From NCBI GenBank assembly GCA_025356795.1, contig JANXRR010000573.1:1-5425 (forward strand): a stretch of DNA of 5,425 nt, written 5' to 3'. Positions 1 through 5,023 of this stretch are shown here, one piece after another; the stretch's first letter is position 1, and every line of letters begins with the position of its first letter. The stretch comes from Bacteroidia bacterium (lineage in GTDB: Bacteria; Bacteroidota; Bacteroidia; Cytophagales; Cyclobacteriaceae). The translations under genes and the position numbers were made by a program. The notes under the pieces are model-generated. The model saw nothing but the letters and a program-made list of their open reading frames with translations, made no database searches and had not been told where the DNA came from.

Positions 1-105
1 AACTTTTATTGCTGCCGTTGGAGAATCTTGCTTTATGTGTTTAACAATTTCTTGAAGAGACTCTTTAGCTGTTGGCGGAATCACGACACGGTAATACTTT
101 TTCAT
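1..105 (-). CDS. RelE/ParE-type toxin, N-terminal part (runs off the left edge)
   Basis: The minus strand from an ATG at 105 reads 35 codons to the window edge, beginning MKKYYRVVIPPTAKESLQEI. A short basic start, a VxIPPxAxxxLxEI stretch and a helix with HIKQDSP are typical of RelE/ParE-fold toxins. These are usually about 95-100 residues and act on ribosome-bound mRNA or on DNA gyrase, and which of these applies cannot be told here. The ATG lies 11 nt after the stop of the upstream antitoxin gene, with a GGAAAG ribosome-binding-like stretch just before it, so the two form one operon in the usual antitoxin-first order. The C-terminal half, with the residues that define the subfamily, lies outside the window. 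The family call is inference from the N-terminus and context. Confidence 0.72.
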   Translation of the reverse strand, partial: MKKYYRVVIPPTAKESLQEIVKHIKQDSPTAAIKV

Positions 106-116
106 CACCAGCTTTC

Positions 117-350
117 CTATTCCCTTTCAATCTCTTCAATAGCTTGATAATTTCCTGACTCATATTCACTTTCTGCTTGCTTAAGCTTTTGGATAAATTC
201 TGTTCTAGAGATGGATAAACCATTTGCATCGAACCCTACAATCGGATTGCTTTCTTTCTGAAGTAGTGTGCGTACTTGTTCAATTATTTTTATATCTTCT
301 ATCCGAAGGAGTTGATCAATTACTAATAATTTTTCCGATTGAATGTCCAT
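117..350 (-). CDS. Antitoxin of a RelE/ParE-type TA module
   Basis: This is a 77-residue protein beginning MDIQSEKLLVIDQLLRIED. It has an N-terminal helical part ending in a leucine-rich LRIEDIKIIEQVRTLL segment, then a linker (NPIVGFDANG), then an acidic C-terminal part with LSISRTEFIQKLKQAESEYESG and a terminal EEIERE. This two-part layout is that of small Bacteroidota antitoxins, in which the N-terminal part dimerises or binds DNA and the acidic tail wraps the toxin. I chose the ATG at 350. The frame can be extended to a TTG at 371, but that would put the start inside the TATCTTTG promoter box at 369-376 and add a poorly conserved leader. The partner toxin starts 11 nt downstream. By family habit the antitoxin, alone or with the toxin, represses this operon. 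The pairing is well supported; the exact antitoxin family is not. Confidence 0.75.
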   Translation of the reverse strand: MDIQSEKLLVIDQLLRIEDIKIIEQVRTLLQKESNPIVGFDANGLSISRTEFIQKLKQAESEYESGNYQAIEEIERE

Positions 351-368
351 AAGTTTAACATTTGTAAT

Positions 369-376
369 CAAAGATA
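369..376 (-). promoter_or_regulatory. -7 promoter box (TATCTTTG) of the TA operon
   Basis: On the minus strand this reads TATCTTTG, an exact match to the Bacteroidota -7 consensus TAnnTTTG. It lies 18 nt upstream of the antitoxin ATG at 350, which predicts a very short leader. I see no TTG at the expected -33 distance, so the upstream half is weak or absent. Confidence 0.5.
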
Positions 377-377
377 A

Positions 378-534
378 TCAAAAGACGGATTTCGCCTTAC
401 CCTCACCGATACAACATTCATTGCAAGGCATGGAATATCTTGCGTAAACCTCCCCACATTTCCAAACTATTGTAGCTCCTGAAACCTTAAAATCATTAGC
501 TTTGGCGTCATTTTCAAACAGCCTAGATTGTAAA
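378..534 (-). pseudogene. Possible C-terminal remnant of a cysteine-containing protein
   Basis: On the minus strand this stretch is open and ends at a TGA at 378-380. It reads like real protein: FENDAKANDF, then VSGATIVWKCGEVYAR, then YSMPCNECCIGEGKAKSVF. The clustered C, CxxCC and glycine pattern could be a metal-binding or disulphide knuckle. There is no ATG in this frame close to the segment. Extending it upstream only runs antisense to the start of the MMPL gene, so if it is real it is a headless 3' fragment. I do not recognise the family. It may equally be a chance open frame. Confidence 0.25.
497..504 (+). promoter_or_regulatory. -7 promoter box (TAGCTTTG) of the MMPL gene
   Basis: TAGCTTTG matches the Bacteroidota TAnnTTTG element exactly and lies 33 nt before the ATG at 538, giving a leader of roughly 25-30 nt. 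A TTG at 470-472 is the nearest -33 candidate, but the 24-nt spacer is longer than usual. The box overlaps the TTG at 502, which argues against that codon being the start of the transporter. Confidence 0.45.
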
Positions 535-537
535 ACT

Positions 538-2928
538 ATGTGGGATAAAATAGCGCTAGGAATCATACGCTTTCGGCTGCCATTGATGGTGGCCATTGGG
601 CTGGTCACCATTGTCATGGGATATTACGCCTCGAAAGTGCAGATGAGTTATGACTTCGCTCGCACCGTGCCGTTAGATGACCCCGACATGGTTTTTCTTA
701 CCAAGTTTAAAGAACAGTTTGGCGAGGATGGAAACATTATTGCCATTGGCCTGCAAGACAGTTCGCTTTACCAACTCAATAATTTTAATCGCTTCCGCCA
801 ACTCAATCAGGCTTTTAAAAATATTTCAGGCGTAACAGGTGTGCGTAGTTTACCTCAACTCAAGACTATCCAAAAAGATACTGCCAGATCAAAATTTTAC
901 TTATCCGACCTCTTCCCTAAAGAAATAAAATCAAAGTCAGAACTTGACAGTTTACTTCTTGTTCTGCGCAATCAAAAGCTGTACTTCTCACAACTCATCA
1001 ACGCAAGCAATGGAGCAACAAGAATGCTCATCTCGGTACAAAAAGAGGTGATGAATTCCGTAAAGCGATTGGCTTTAACACACTCAATCGATTCGGTTGG
1101 CGAGGCATTCACAAAAGATACTAACATACAACTTCGCTATGCCGGGCTCCCGTATGTGCGCTCTCAGGTGGCCGTGCAGGTGCGCGCAGAAATGTCCATG
1201 TTCCTTTATATGACGGCTGCAGTTACAGGCATTATCATGTTCTTATTTTTCCGCTCATTCAGGGCGGTAATATTCTCTATGATCATCATTGGTATCGCTG
1301 TTGTTTGGGTAATGGGTACACTCGCGTTGTTTGGTTTTAAAATCACTTTGTTAAGTGGGCTTATCGCTCCGGTAATTATCACCATAGGCATTACAAACGC
1401 TATTTATCTTTTAAACAAGTATCACCTGGAGTTTGCCAAGCATCGCGATAAGACAATTGCCATTGCAGCCGTGGTAAAGAAAATGGGACTGGCAACTTTT
1501 CTCACCAATCTTACTGTTGCCATCGGCTTCTTAACCCTGCTATCTACCGACATCATTATACTCCGTGAATTTGGTATTGTGGCCGGCATCAACATACTCA
1601 CCTTGTTTCTCATAAGCTTGATCATGATACCAAGCGTATTTTCATGGCTTCCGGCCCCTGAGCCAAAGCACATGAAACACCTGGACTTCAAAATCATGGG
1701 CAAGTTTGTAAAGCTTATCGATACTATTGTTCACCACCAAAGGGTATGGATTTATGTGGGGTCAGTAATAATCGCGGCAATTTCCGTTATCGGGATTCTA
1801 CAGTTGCAGTCCGTTTCTTTTATGGTAGATGACCTTCCCGAAGAAAGCCAGATCAAAAAAGATTTAAAATGGTTTGAAGCTAACTTCAGTGGTGTCATGC
1901 CAATGGAAATAGTAGTTGATACCGGAAAGAGGAGAGGAATTTTAAATGTGAAGAACCTTGCGAAGATTGATGCCTTCGAAGGGTTTCTTGACTCCATCAC
2001 GGTAATGTCTCCACCTCTTTCAGTAGTGAGTTTAGTAAAAGCATCTAAGCAAGCTTTTTATAATAACAAACCCTCTTATTACTCATTGCCATCTAAACAA
2101 GAGAGCGGGTTTATACTGCGCTACATGAAAGGTCAAACCGACAACACAGGGCTTTTCAAATCATTTGTGGATTCCACTTTTCAAAAGATGCGCATCACAT
2201 TACAGATTGCAGACATTGGCTCCGACAAATTAGATTCGCTTGTGTCAAAAGTAATTGAACCCGAAATTAAAAAAGAATTTGCCGACACCGGCATAACAAC
2301 AACAGTTACTGGCTCCACCAAAATATTTATAAAGGGCAATAACTTTTTAATCGCAAATCTTCAAGAGAGCTTGTTGTTGGCTTTTATTCTTATCACACTT
2401 TCAATGGCAGTGCTTTTCGCGAACGTGAGAATGATCATTATTTCACTCATACCCAACTTGCTTGCGCTAATGATAACCGCTGGCATTATGGGCTACTTTG
2501 GAATTCACCTAAAGCCAAGTACAGCCCTTATCTTTAGTATTACCTTCGGCATATCAGTTGATAATTCCATACGCTTCCTCGCCAAGTACAGACAAGAACT
2601 AAGAACCAACAACTTCTTTGTTCCTATTTCCATTACAGAAACAATTCTGGAAACGGGAAAGAGCATCACCTATACATCCATTGTGCTGTTCGCTGGCTTT
2701 ATCGTTTTTGCATTTTCTCAATTTGGAGGAACGGTTGCCTTAGGGGTTCTTACTTCTACCACCTTGGTAATCTCGATGTTTACCAACTTGATTTTATTGC
2801 CTGCTCTAATCATGACGTTCGATAAGCCCAAAAAATCCAAGCAAGAGCACTTACCAATTGACGACTTTGACACCAGCTATTATGGCGAAGATGAGATTGA
2901 TGGAAGTAAGTTGAAAGTGAGGGAGTAA
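538..2928 (+). CDS. MMPL/RND-superfamily transporter
   Basis: This 796-residue inner-membrane protein has the RND two-half architecture. TM1 lies near residues 14-32. The first large periplasmic domain is at about 33-220. TM2-TM6 lie near 221-240, 243-268, 272-292, 317-337 and 345-371. A second half follows with TM7 at 404-422, a periplasmic domain at about 425-608, and TM8-TM12 at 610-628, 631-652, 661-681, 709-727 and 731-758. A charged, acidic tail (762-796) ends in the cytoplasm. TM10 carries GISVDNSIRFLAKYR with the intramembrane Asp675 expected for proton relay. The matching TM4 motif, GITNAIYLLNKYH, has Asn288 in its place, as I recall for this Bacteroidota subgroup. Such proteins export lipids or other hydrophobic molecules using proton-motive force; the substrate here is unknown. 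I prefer ATG 538 (MWDKIALGIIRFR) over an in-frame TTG at 502, which lies inside the likely promoter. The gene stands alone and is divergent from the TA operon. Its last 34 codons recur at 3757-3858. Confidence 0.93.
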   Translation: MWDKIALGIIRFRLPLMVAIGLVTIVMGYYASKVQMSYDFARTVPLDDPDMVFLTKFKEQFGEDGNIIAIGLQDSSLYQLNNFNRFRQLNQAFKNISGVTGVRSLPQLKTIQKDTARSKFYLSDLFPKEIKSKSELDSLLLVLRNQKLYFSQLINASNGATRMLISVQKEVMNSVKRLALTHSIDSVGEAFTKDTNIQLRYAGLPYVRSQVAVQVRAEMSMFLYMTAAVTGIIMFLFFRSFRAVIFSMIIIGIAVVWVMGTLALFGFKITLLSGLIAPVIITIGITNAIYLLNKYHLEFAKHRDKTIAIAAVVKKMGLATFLTNLTVAIGFLTLLSTDIIILREFGIVAGINILTLFLISLIMIPSVFSWLPAPEPKHMKHLDFKIMGKFVKLIDTIVHHQRVWIYVGSVIIAAISVIGILQLQSVSFMVDDLPEESQIKKDLKWFEANFSGVMPMEIVVDTGKRRGILNVKNLAKIDAFEGFLDSITVMSPPLSVVSLVKASKQAFYNNKPSYYSLPSKQESGFILRYMKGQTDNTGLFKSFVDSTFQKMRITLQIADIGSDKLDSLVSKVIEPEIKKEFADTGITTTVTGSTKIFIKGNNFLIANLQESLLLAFILITLSMAVLFANVRMIIISLIPNLLALMITAGIMGYFGIHLKPSTALIFSITFGISVDNSIRFLAKYRQELRTNNFFVPISITETILETGKSITYTSIVLFAGFIVFAFSQFGGTVALGVLTSTTLVISMFTNLILLPALIMTFDKPKKSKQEHLPIDDFDTSYYGEDEIDGSKLKVRE
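2827..2928 (+). repeat. Duplicated MMPL 3' end, copy 1 (in the intact gene)
   Basis: These 102 bases (residues Pro764 to the stop) match 3757-3858 at 95 of 102 positions without gaps. All seven differences fall at third codon positions: CCC/CCT, AAA/AAG, CCA/CCT, TTT/TTC, AAA/AAG, GTG/GTA and TAA/TAG. None changes the protein. Homology stops sharply upstream of Pro764 and just after the stop codon. Confidence 0.95.
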
Positions 2929-2948
2929 ATTAAGCTGTTATCAAAGTC

Positions 2949-3002
2949 TTCATGATTTACCTCATGAACTCAGATAAAAAATGATTTAAAATCCTTTTAT
3001 CT
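2949..3002. terminator. Two short inverted repeats after the MMPL gene
   Basis: TTCATGA at 2949-2955 and TCATGAA at 2962-2968 form a perfect 7-bp stem with a 6-nt loop. AGATAAAA at 2972-2979 and TTTTATCT at 2995-3002 form a perfect 8-bp AT-rich stem with a 15-nt loop. They lie just past the transporter stop and may help end transcription, but neither is a classical GC-rich stem followed by a T run. The terminator role is inferred from position only. Confidence 0.3.
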
Positions 3003-3023
3003 ATCCTGCGATATTACAAATGT

Positions 3024-3070
3024 CGCCCGGCTAGAATCGCTAGTTTTACAACTCGATTCTGAGCCTAGCG
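3024..3070. repeat. Long imperfect palindrome between convergent genes
   Basis: GGCT-AGAATCG (3029-3039) pairs with CGATTCT-g-AGCC (3054-3065), leaving one bulged G and a 14-nt loop. The stem extends outward past a 2-nt internal loop through CGC (3024-3026) with GCG (3068-3070), for 14 pairs in all. It lies between the plus-strand transporter and the minus-strand toxin pseudogene and overlaps that gene's last codons. It could act as a bidirectional terminator, although no T tract follows on either strand, or it could be a recombination-site relic. Confidence 0.45.
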
Positions 3071-3399
3071 CTTTATACTTCTAATGGCTTTGACCTTGGT
3101 AATACTTCTCTTTGAGTGCAACATTTTTAACCCTGGTACTTCGTGCTTTGTTATTCTGTAGATGATCAAATGTGACTCCAAATAATCCATCGATACATTT
3201 TTGACTTGGTTGGCAAATGCCTGCACTCAGGAAACAGGTAGTAATTGTTTGGCAGTGTTTCTATCAAATCCCAGATTTCATTTTCATAACTTTCGGCTTG
3301 CATTAAACCAAAAGTGACTAACCCATAGTCAAATACATCTTCAAGGTCTAGAAGAAAAGTTTTGGATACTTTTACAGGGAGTCTTTTTTCTTTCTCCAT
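3065..3399 (-). pseudogene. ParE-type toxin, frameshifted
   Basis: From an ATG at 3399 the first frame reads 77 residues, with VSKTFLLDLEDVFDYGLVTFG, then LIETLPNNYYLFPECRHLPT and SKMYRWIIWSHI, then a TGA at 3168-3166. That is the N-terminal two thirds of a ParE-type toxin. In the -1 frame the missing C-terminal part follows directly from 3169: LIIYRITKHEV, then LKMLHSKRSITKVKAIRSIKR, ending in TAG at 3067-3065. Joined, the two give about 111 residues with the family's IIYRI strand and H-S-x-R-S-I motif. The 335-nt span is not a multiple of three, which fits a 1-nt deletion or 2-nt insertion near 3169-3172. The site is not a canonical slippery heptamer, so a dead gene or a sequencing error is likelier than programmed frameshifting. 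The start overlaps its antitoxin gene by 28 nt. Confidence 0.8.
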
Positions 3400-3539
3400 T
3401 GTGCCAGTAACTTTTTGGCTTTTGCCGGGCTATAAAAAGAACCTTTCTCCGCTTTTTCGATAGCCTTCTTAAGGTCATCAATGGATAGTGAGCCACCTTC
3501 TACAGCAAAAGATTTTGATTTGCTTGTGTCTACTTTCAT
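3372..3539 (-). CDS. Antitoxin partner of the frameshifted ParE toxin
   Basis: This 55-residue protein starts MKVDTSKSKSFAVEGGSLS. A helical segment IDDLKKAIEKAEKGSFYS follows, and a basic tail with KAKKLLAQWRKKKDSL. Its size, its placement directly before a ParE-type toxin and the 28-nt overlap with that gene mark it as the antitoxin. I chose the ATG at 3539; the frame can be extended only to a TTG at 3566. A TTTCTTTG box at 3571-3564 (one mismatch to TAnnTTTG) could be the promoter. With its toxin broken this gene is probably a relic, though its frame is intact. I do not recognise a named antitoxin family. Confidence 0.65.
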   Translation of the reverse strand: MKVDTSKSKSFAVEGGSLSIDDLKKAIEKAEKGSFYSPAKAKKLLAQWRKKKDSL

Positions 3540-3704
3540 ACGGCAATTTAATGTTTTAAACAACAAAGAAACAGCTCAAAAAACAGAGTTCGAGTAATTA
3601 ATATCCTTTCATCTATGTCAGGGTATCCAGAATATCCAACCAGGAGAAAAAGCGAAGGGGGATTTTTCATTTTTATTTTTTTTACAAAACCAAAAAATCA
3701 TACG

Positions 3705-3752
3705 ATGAAGAAAATTGTAAGACATGTGCCGGGCATCGATGTGGCTCAGAAA
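3705..3752 (+). pseudogene. IS110-family transposase, first 16 codons only
   Basis: An ATG at 3705 starts MKKIVRHVPGIDVAQK, which matches the N-terminus of IS110-family transposases. There a GIDVAK/Q-type strand carries the first catalytic Asp of the RuvC-like DEDD domain. The frame then reads two more codons (GTA CCC) and stops at TAA 3759-3761, because the sequence has switched to the duplicated MMPL tail. The full protein is normally over 300 residues, so more than 95% is missing. The T-rich, gene-free 3600-3704 stretch before the ATG may be the element's left end, which in IS110 elements is non-coding and can encode the bridge RNA. Its outer boundary cannot be set because these elements lack terminal inverted repeats. 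Confidence 0.6.
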
Positions 3753-3756
3753 GTAC

Positions 3757-3858
3757 CCTAAGAAATCCAAGCAAGAGCACTTACCTATTGACGACTTCGA
3801 CACCAGCTATTATGGCGAAGATGAGATTGATGGAAGTAAGTTGAAGGTAAGGGAGTAG
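3757..3858 (+). pseudogene. Second copy of the MMPL gene 3' end
   Basis: These 34 codons, Pro764-equivalent to TAG, encode exactly the same 33 residues as the end of the intact transporter, with seven silent third-position differences. Upstream of 3757 the sequence is unrelated to the transporter and instead continues the IS110 transposase start. Reading the tail's own frame upstream gives a chimeric 44-codon open frame from an ATG at 3724. Either this is the last fragment of a second MMPL gene removed by an IS-linked deletion, or it is the original gene end displaced by an insertion that brought a replacement end. It stops 21 nt before the next toxin gene. Confidence 0.9.
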
Positions 3859-3879
3859 TCTGTTGTGAACTATTAATTG

Positions 3880-4158
3880 TTACAAATTTTTCAATTGTCT
3901 TGAAGAATGATGTGCTCGAGCTACTCCGATAAAATCAATATCAATTCTAAAGACAATTCTGTAATTGCCCTCAATTAATTCTCGAATAGTTTCTTTACCA
4001 AATTCAGGAACGATTCGCCCAGATTTAGAATACTTTTCGAGTTGGTCAACTCGATTGATGATCTTTGTTACAAATCTGTCAGCATAAAACTTCGAATCTT
4101 TTGAAAAATACTCATGAATTGATTTTAAATCTTCAATCGCTAAATCAGTCCAGACCAC
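3880..4158 (-). CDS. RelE/ParE-type toxin, apparently orphaned, start uncertain
   Basis: This 92-residue frame from a GTG at 4158 reads VWTDLAIEDLKSIHEYFSKD near its start. It then has the family core GRIVPEFGKETIRELIEG, NYRIVFRIDID and a C-terminal RAHHSSRQLKNL. These are hallmarks of RelE/ParE toxins, and the C-terminus is complete. The start is odd. An ATG at 4168 overlaps the antitoxin stop as ATGGTAA, the usual coupling, and would give M-V-K, but one extra G at 4158-4159 throws it out of frame with VVWTD. Removing that G restores the family-typical MVKVVWTD. The gene therefore either starts at the weak GTG or is inactivated by a +1 change. Its antitoxin is reduced to a C-terminal stub, so an inactive or poorly translated toxin would make sense. 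The target cannot be assigned. Confidence 0.78.
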   Translation of the reverse strand: MVWTDLAIEDLKSIHEYFSKDSKFYADRFVTKIINRVDQLEKYSKSGRIVPEFGKETIRELIEGNYRIVFRIDIDFIGVARAHHSSRQLKNL

Positions 4159-4161
4159 CTT

Positions 4162-4266
4162 TTACCATTTCTTCACCATTTCTTTTACTTGCAGATGGTT
4201 AACCGTTTTGCCTTCATCCAATTGCTTGATGCAGATAATCTCCATCTTCAAAGTATCACTTCGCAC
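4162..4266 (-). pseudogene. C-terminal remnant of the antitoxin of the preceding toxin
   Basis: Directly upstream of the toxin on the minus strand, an open frame ends at TAA 4164-4162. It reads VRSDTLKMEIICIKQLDEGK then TVNHLQVKEMVKKW. The charged helix, the DEGK turn and the short basic terminal helix resemble the toxin-wrapping C-terminus of small antitoxins. The frame opens only at 4284, after a TAG at 4287-4285. The N-terminal part is replaced by the short repeat that begins at about 4272. An ATG at 4245 could start only a 26-residue peptide. It probably cannot neutralise or repress as a full antitoxin would. Confidence 0.55.
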
Positions 4267-4271
4267 TCCTA

Positions 4272-4415
4272 CTCTGCGCTTTGTCTAATCCCACTCCTTG
4301 AGCAAATCCACATCAGCCATTAACGCGAAGCTGTTAGCAACAATTTAGCTATTGCAGATCAACCTCATGCTCACCAATAGTGCCGCAGAGTTCGAGGCGA
4401 TACTCTGCGGAGAAA
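4272..4415. repeat. MITE-like repeat, copy A (left end damaged)
   Basis: Bases 4272-4390 match 5307-5425 over 119 positions without gaps at 101 identities (about 85%). The right end carries a perfect 8-bp hairpin, CCGCAGAG (4383-4390) with CTCTGCGG (4403-4410) around a 12-nt loop. Bases 4385-4415, reverse-complemented, match the left end of copy B (5282-5312) at 26 of 31 positions, so the element has terminal inverted repeats that are themselves palindromic. A full unit would be about 169 bp. Copy A has lost the outer half of its left repeat, where the antitoxin remnant begins. No coding frame is apparent. This fits a miniature element moved by a transposase encoded elsewhere. Confidence 0.7.
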
Positions 4416-4520
4416 TAAGCAAGGAAAGTAAATTAATGGGCATTGTTGATTAGAAAGGTAGTAAATGGTTCATAGTTCGGAGACAATGCTTGACTGAAAG
4501 ACTTGTTGCCACATTTTGGT

Positions 4521-4528
4521 TATCTTTG
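4521..4528 (+). promoter_or_regulatory. -7 promoter box (TATCTTTG) of the PIN-toxin operon
   Basis: This is an exact match to TAnnTTTG, 31 nt upstream of the TTG start at 4559. The octamer is identical to the one before the left-edge TA operon. The nearest upstream TTG, at 4503-4505, leaves a 15-nt spacer, shorter than usual. The gene-free 4416-4520 stretch before it shows nothing else I can support. Confidence 0.45.
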
Positions 4529-4558
4529 TATTGACAGGAATGAAGATGCAGTCAACAC

Positions 4559-5023
4559 TTGAAACAGAGAATTTACATAGACACTTCAGTAGTTGGCGGT
4601 TACTTTGATGAGGAGTTCAAAGAAGCAACCAAAAAGCTATTTGAAAGGGTTAACAATAACGAAATCATTTTTGTAGTCTCAGACTTGCTTGATCTTGAAC
4701 TTATTAACGCACCGCAAGAAGTTAGAGCACATTTATTAAATTATTCTGCTGACAAGTTTCAACGCGTTGAGCTGACGGAAGAAGCTGTTCTGCTTGCTGA
4801 TACTTACATCGAGGAAAAAGTGGTTGGTAAAACAAGTGTGGAGGATTGCCGCCATATTGCGCTCGCCACGATAAATAAGGTAGACGTGTTAGCCAGCTGG
4901 AATTTTAAGCACATAGTAAACCTTGACAAAATTAAGGGCTACAATTCTGTGAATTTGCGCCTTGGATATTCAATGATTGAAATTAGAAGCCCTAAAGACT
5001 TAGTGAATTATGGAAACGAATAA
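4559..5023 (+). CDS. PIN-domain toxin (putative RNase)
   Basis: This is a 154-residue single PIN domain. The first strand is IYIDTSVVGGYFDEEF with the catalytic-type Asp8. LLDLELINAP follows with Glu47, then TSVEDCRHIALATINKVDVL with Glu95/Asp96, and then ASWNFKHIVN near residue 112. These acidic positions are those that bind the metal in VapC-like RNases, which cleave tRNA or other RNA. The only usable start is TTG at 4559, because the frame has a TGA at 4541-4543. Nearby ATGs at 4540 and 4546 are in another frame and lead to a short dead-end peptide. The protein would thus start MKQRIYIDTSV, as I recall for this family, with ATG changed to TTG, and translation may be weak. It overlaps the following small gene by 14 nt, which suggests a toxin-first TA operon. 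Cytoplasmic; substrate unknown. Confidence 0.85.
   Translation: MKQRIYIDTSVVGGYFDEEFKEATKKLFERVNNNEIIFVVSDLLDLELINAPQEVRAHLLNYSADKFQRVELTEEAVLLADTYIEEKVVGKTSVEDCRHIALATINKVDVLASWNFKHIVNLDKIKGYNSVNLRLGYSMIEIRSPKDLVNYGNE

Noticed and set aside
502..537. TTG-started N-terminal extension of the MMPL transporter (12 extra residues)
   Set aside because: It lies within the TAGCTTTG promoter box, is not hydrophobic or family-like, and the MWDKIALGIIRFR start at 538 fits the family.
1206..2000. Several open frames antisense to the transporter (1206-1391, 1422-1703, 1752-2000)
   Set aside because: They are shadows of the membrane-segment codons, with low-complexity translations and no start signals.
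3160..3175. Programmed -1 frameshift in the ParE toxin
   Set aside because: The reading CAC ATT TGA is not a slippery X-XXY-YYZ heptamer, and no clear downstream pseudoknot was seen.
3584..3594. CAGAGTTCGAG, an 11-base match to the repeat end at 4386-4396
   Set aside because: An 11-mer match is expected by chance in a window this size, and the flanks do not align.
3618..3803. Minus-strand open frame across the IS remnant and tail copy
   Set aside because: It crosses the junction between unrelated segments and reads antisense to both, so it cannot be an old gene.
4260..4415. Integron attC site as an explanation of the palindromic repeat near TA genes
   Set aside because: No paired core sites of the GTTRRRY type are found at the ends, and the TA genes lie in both orientations; inverted-repeat ends fit a MITE better.
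4440..4489. GCATTGT/ACAATGC inverted repeat as an operator of the PIN operon
   Set aside because: Only 7 bp with a 36-nt gap, and placed upstream of where the -33 region should be; indistinguishable from chance.
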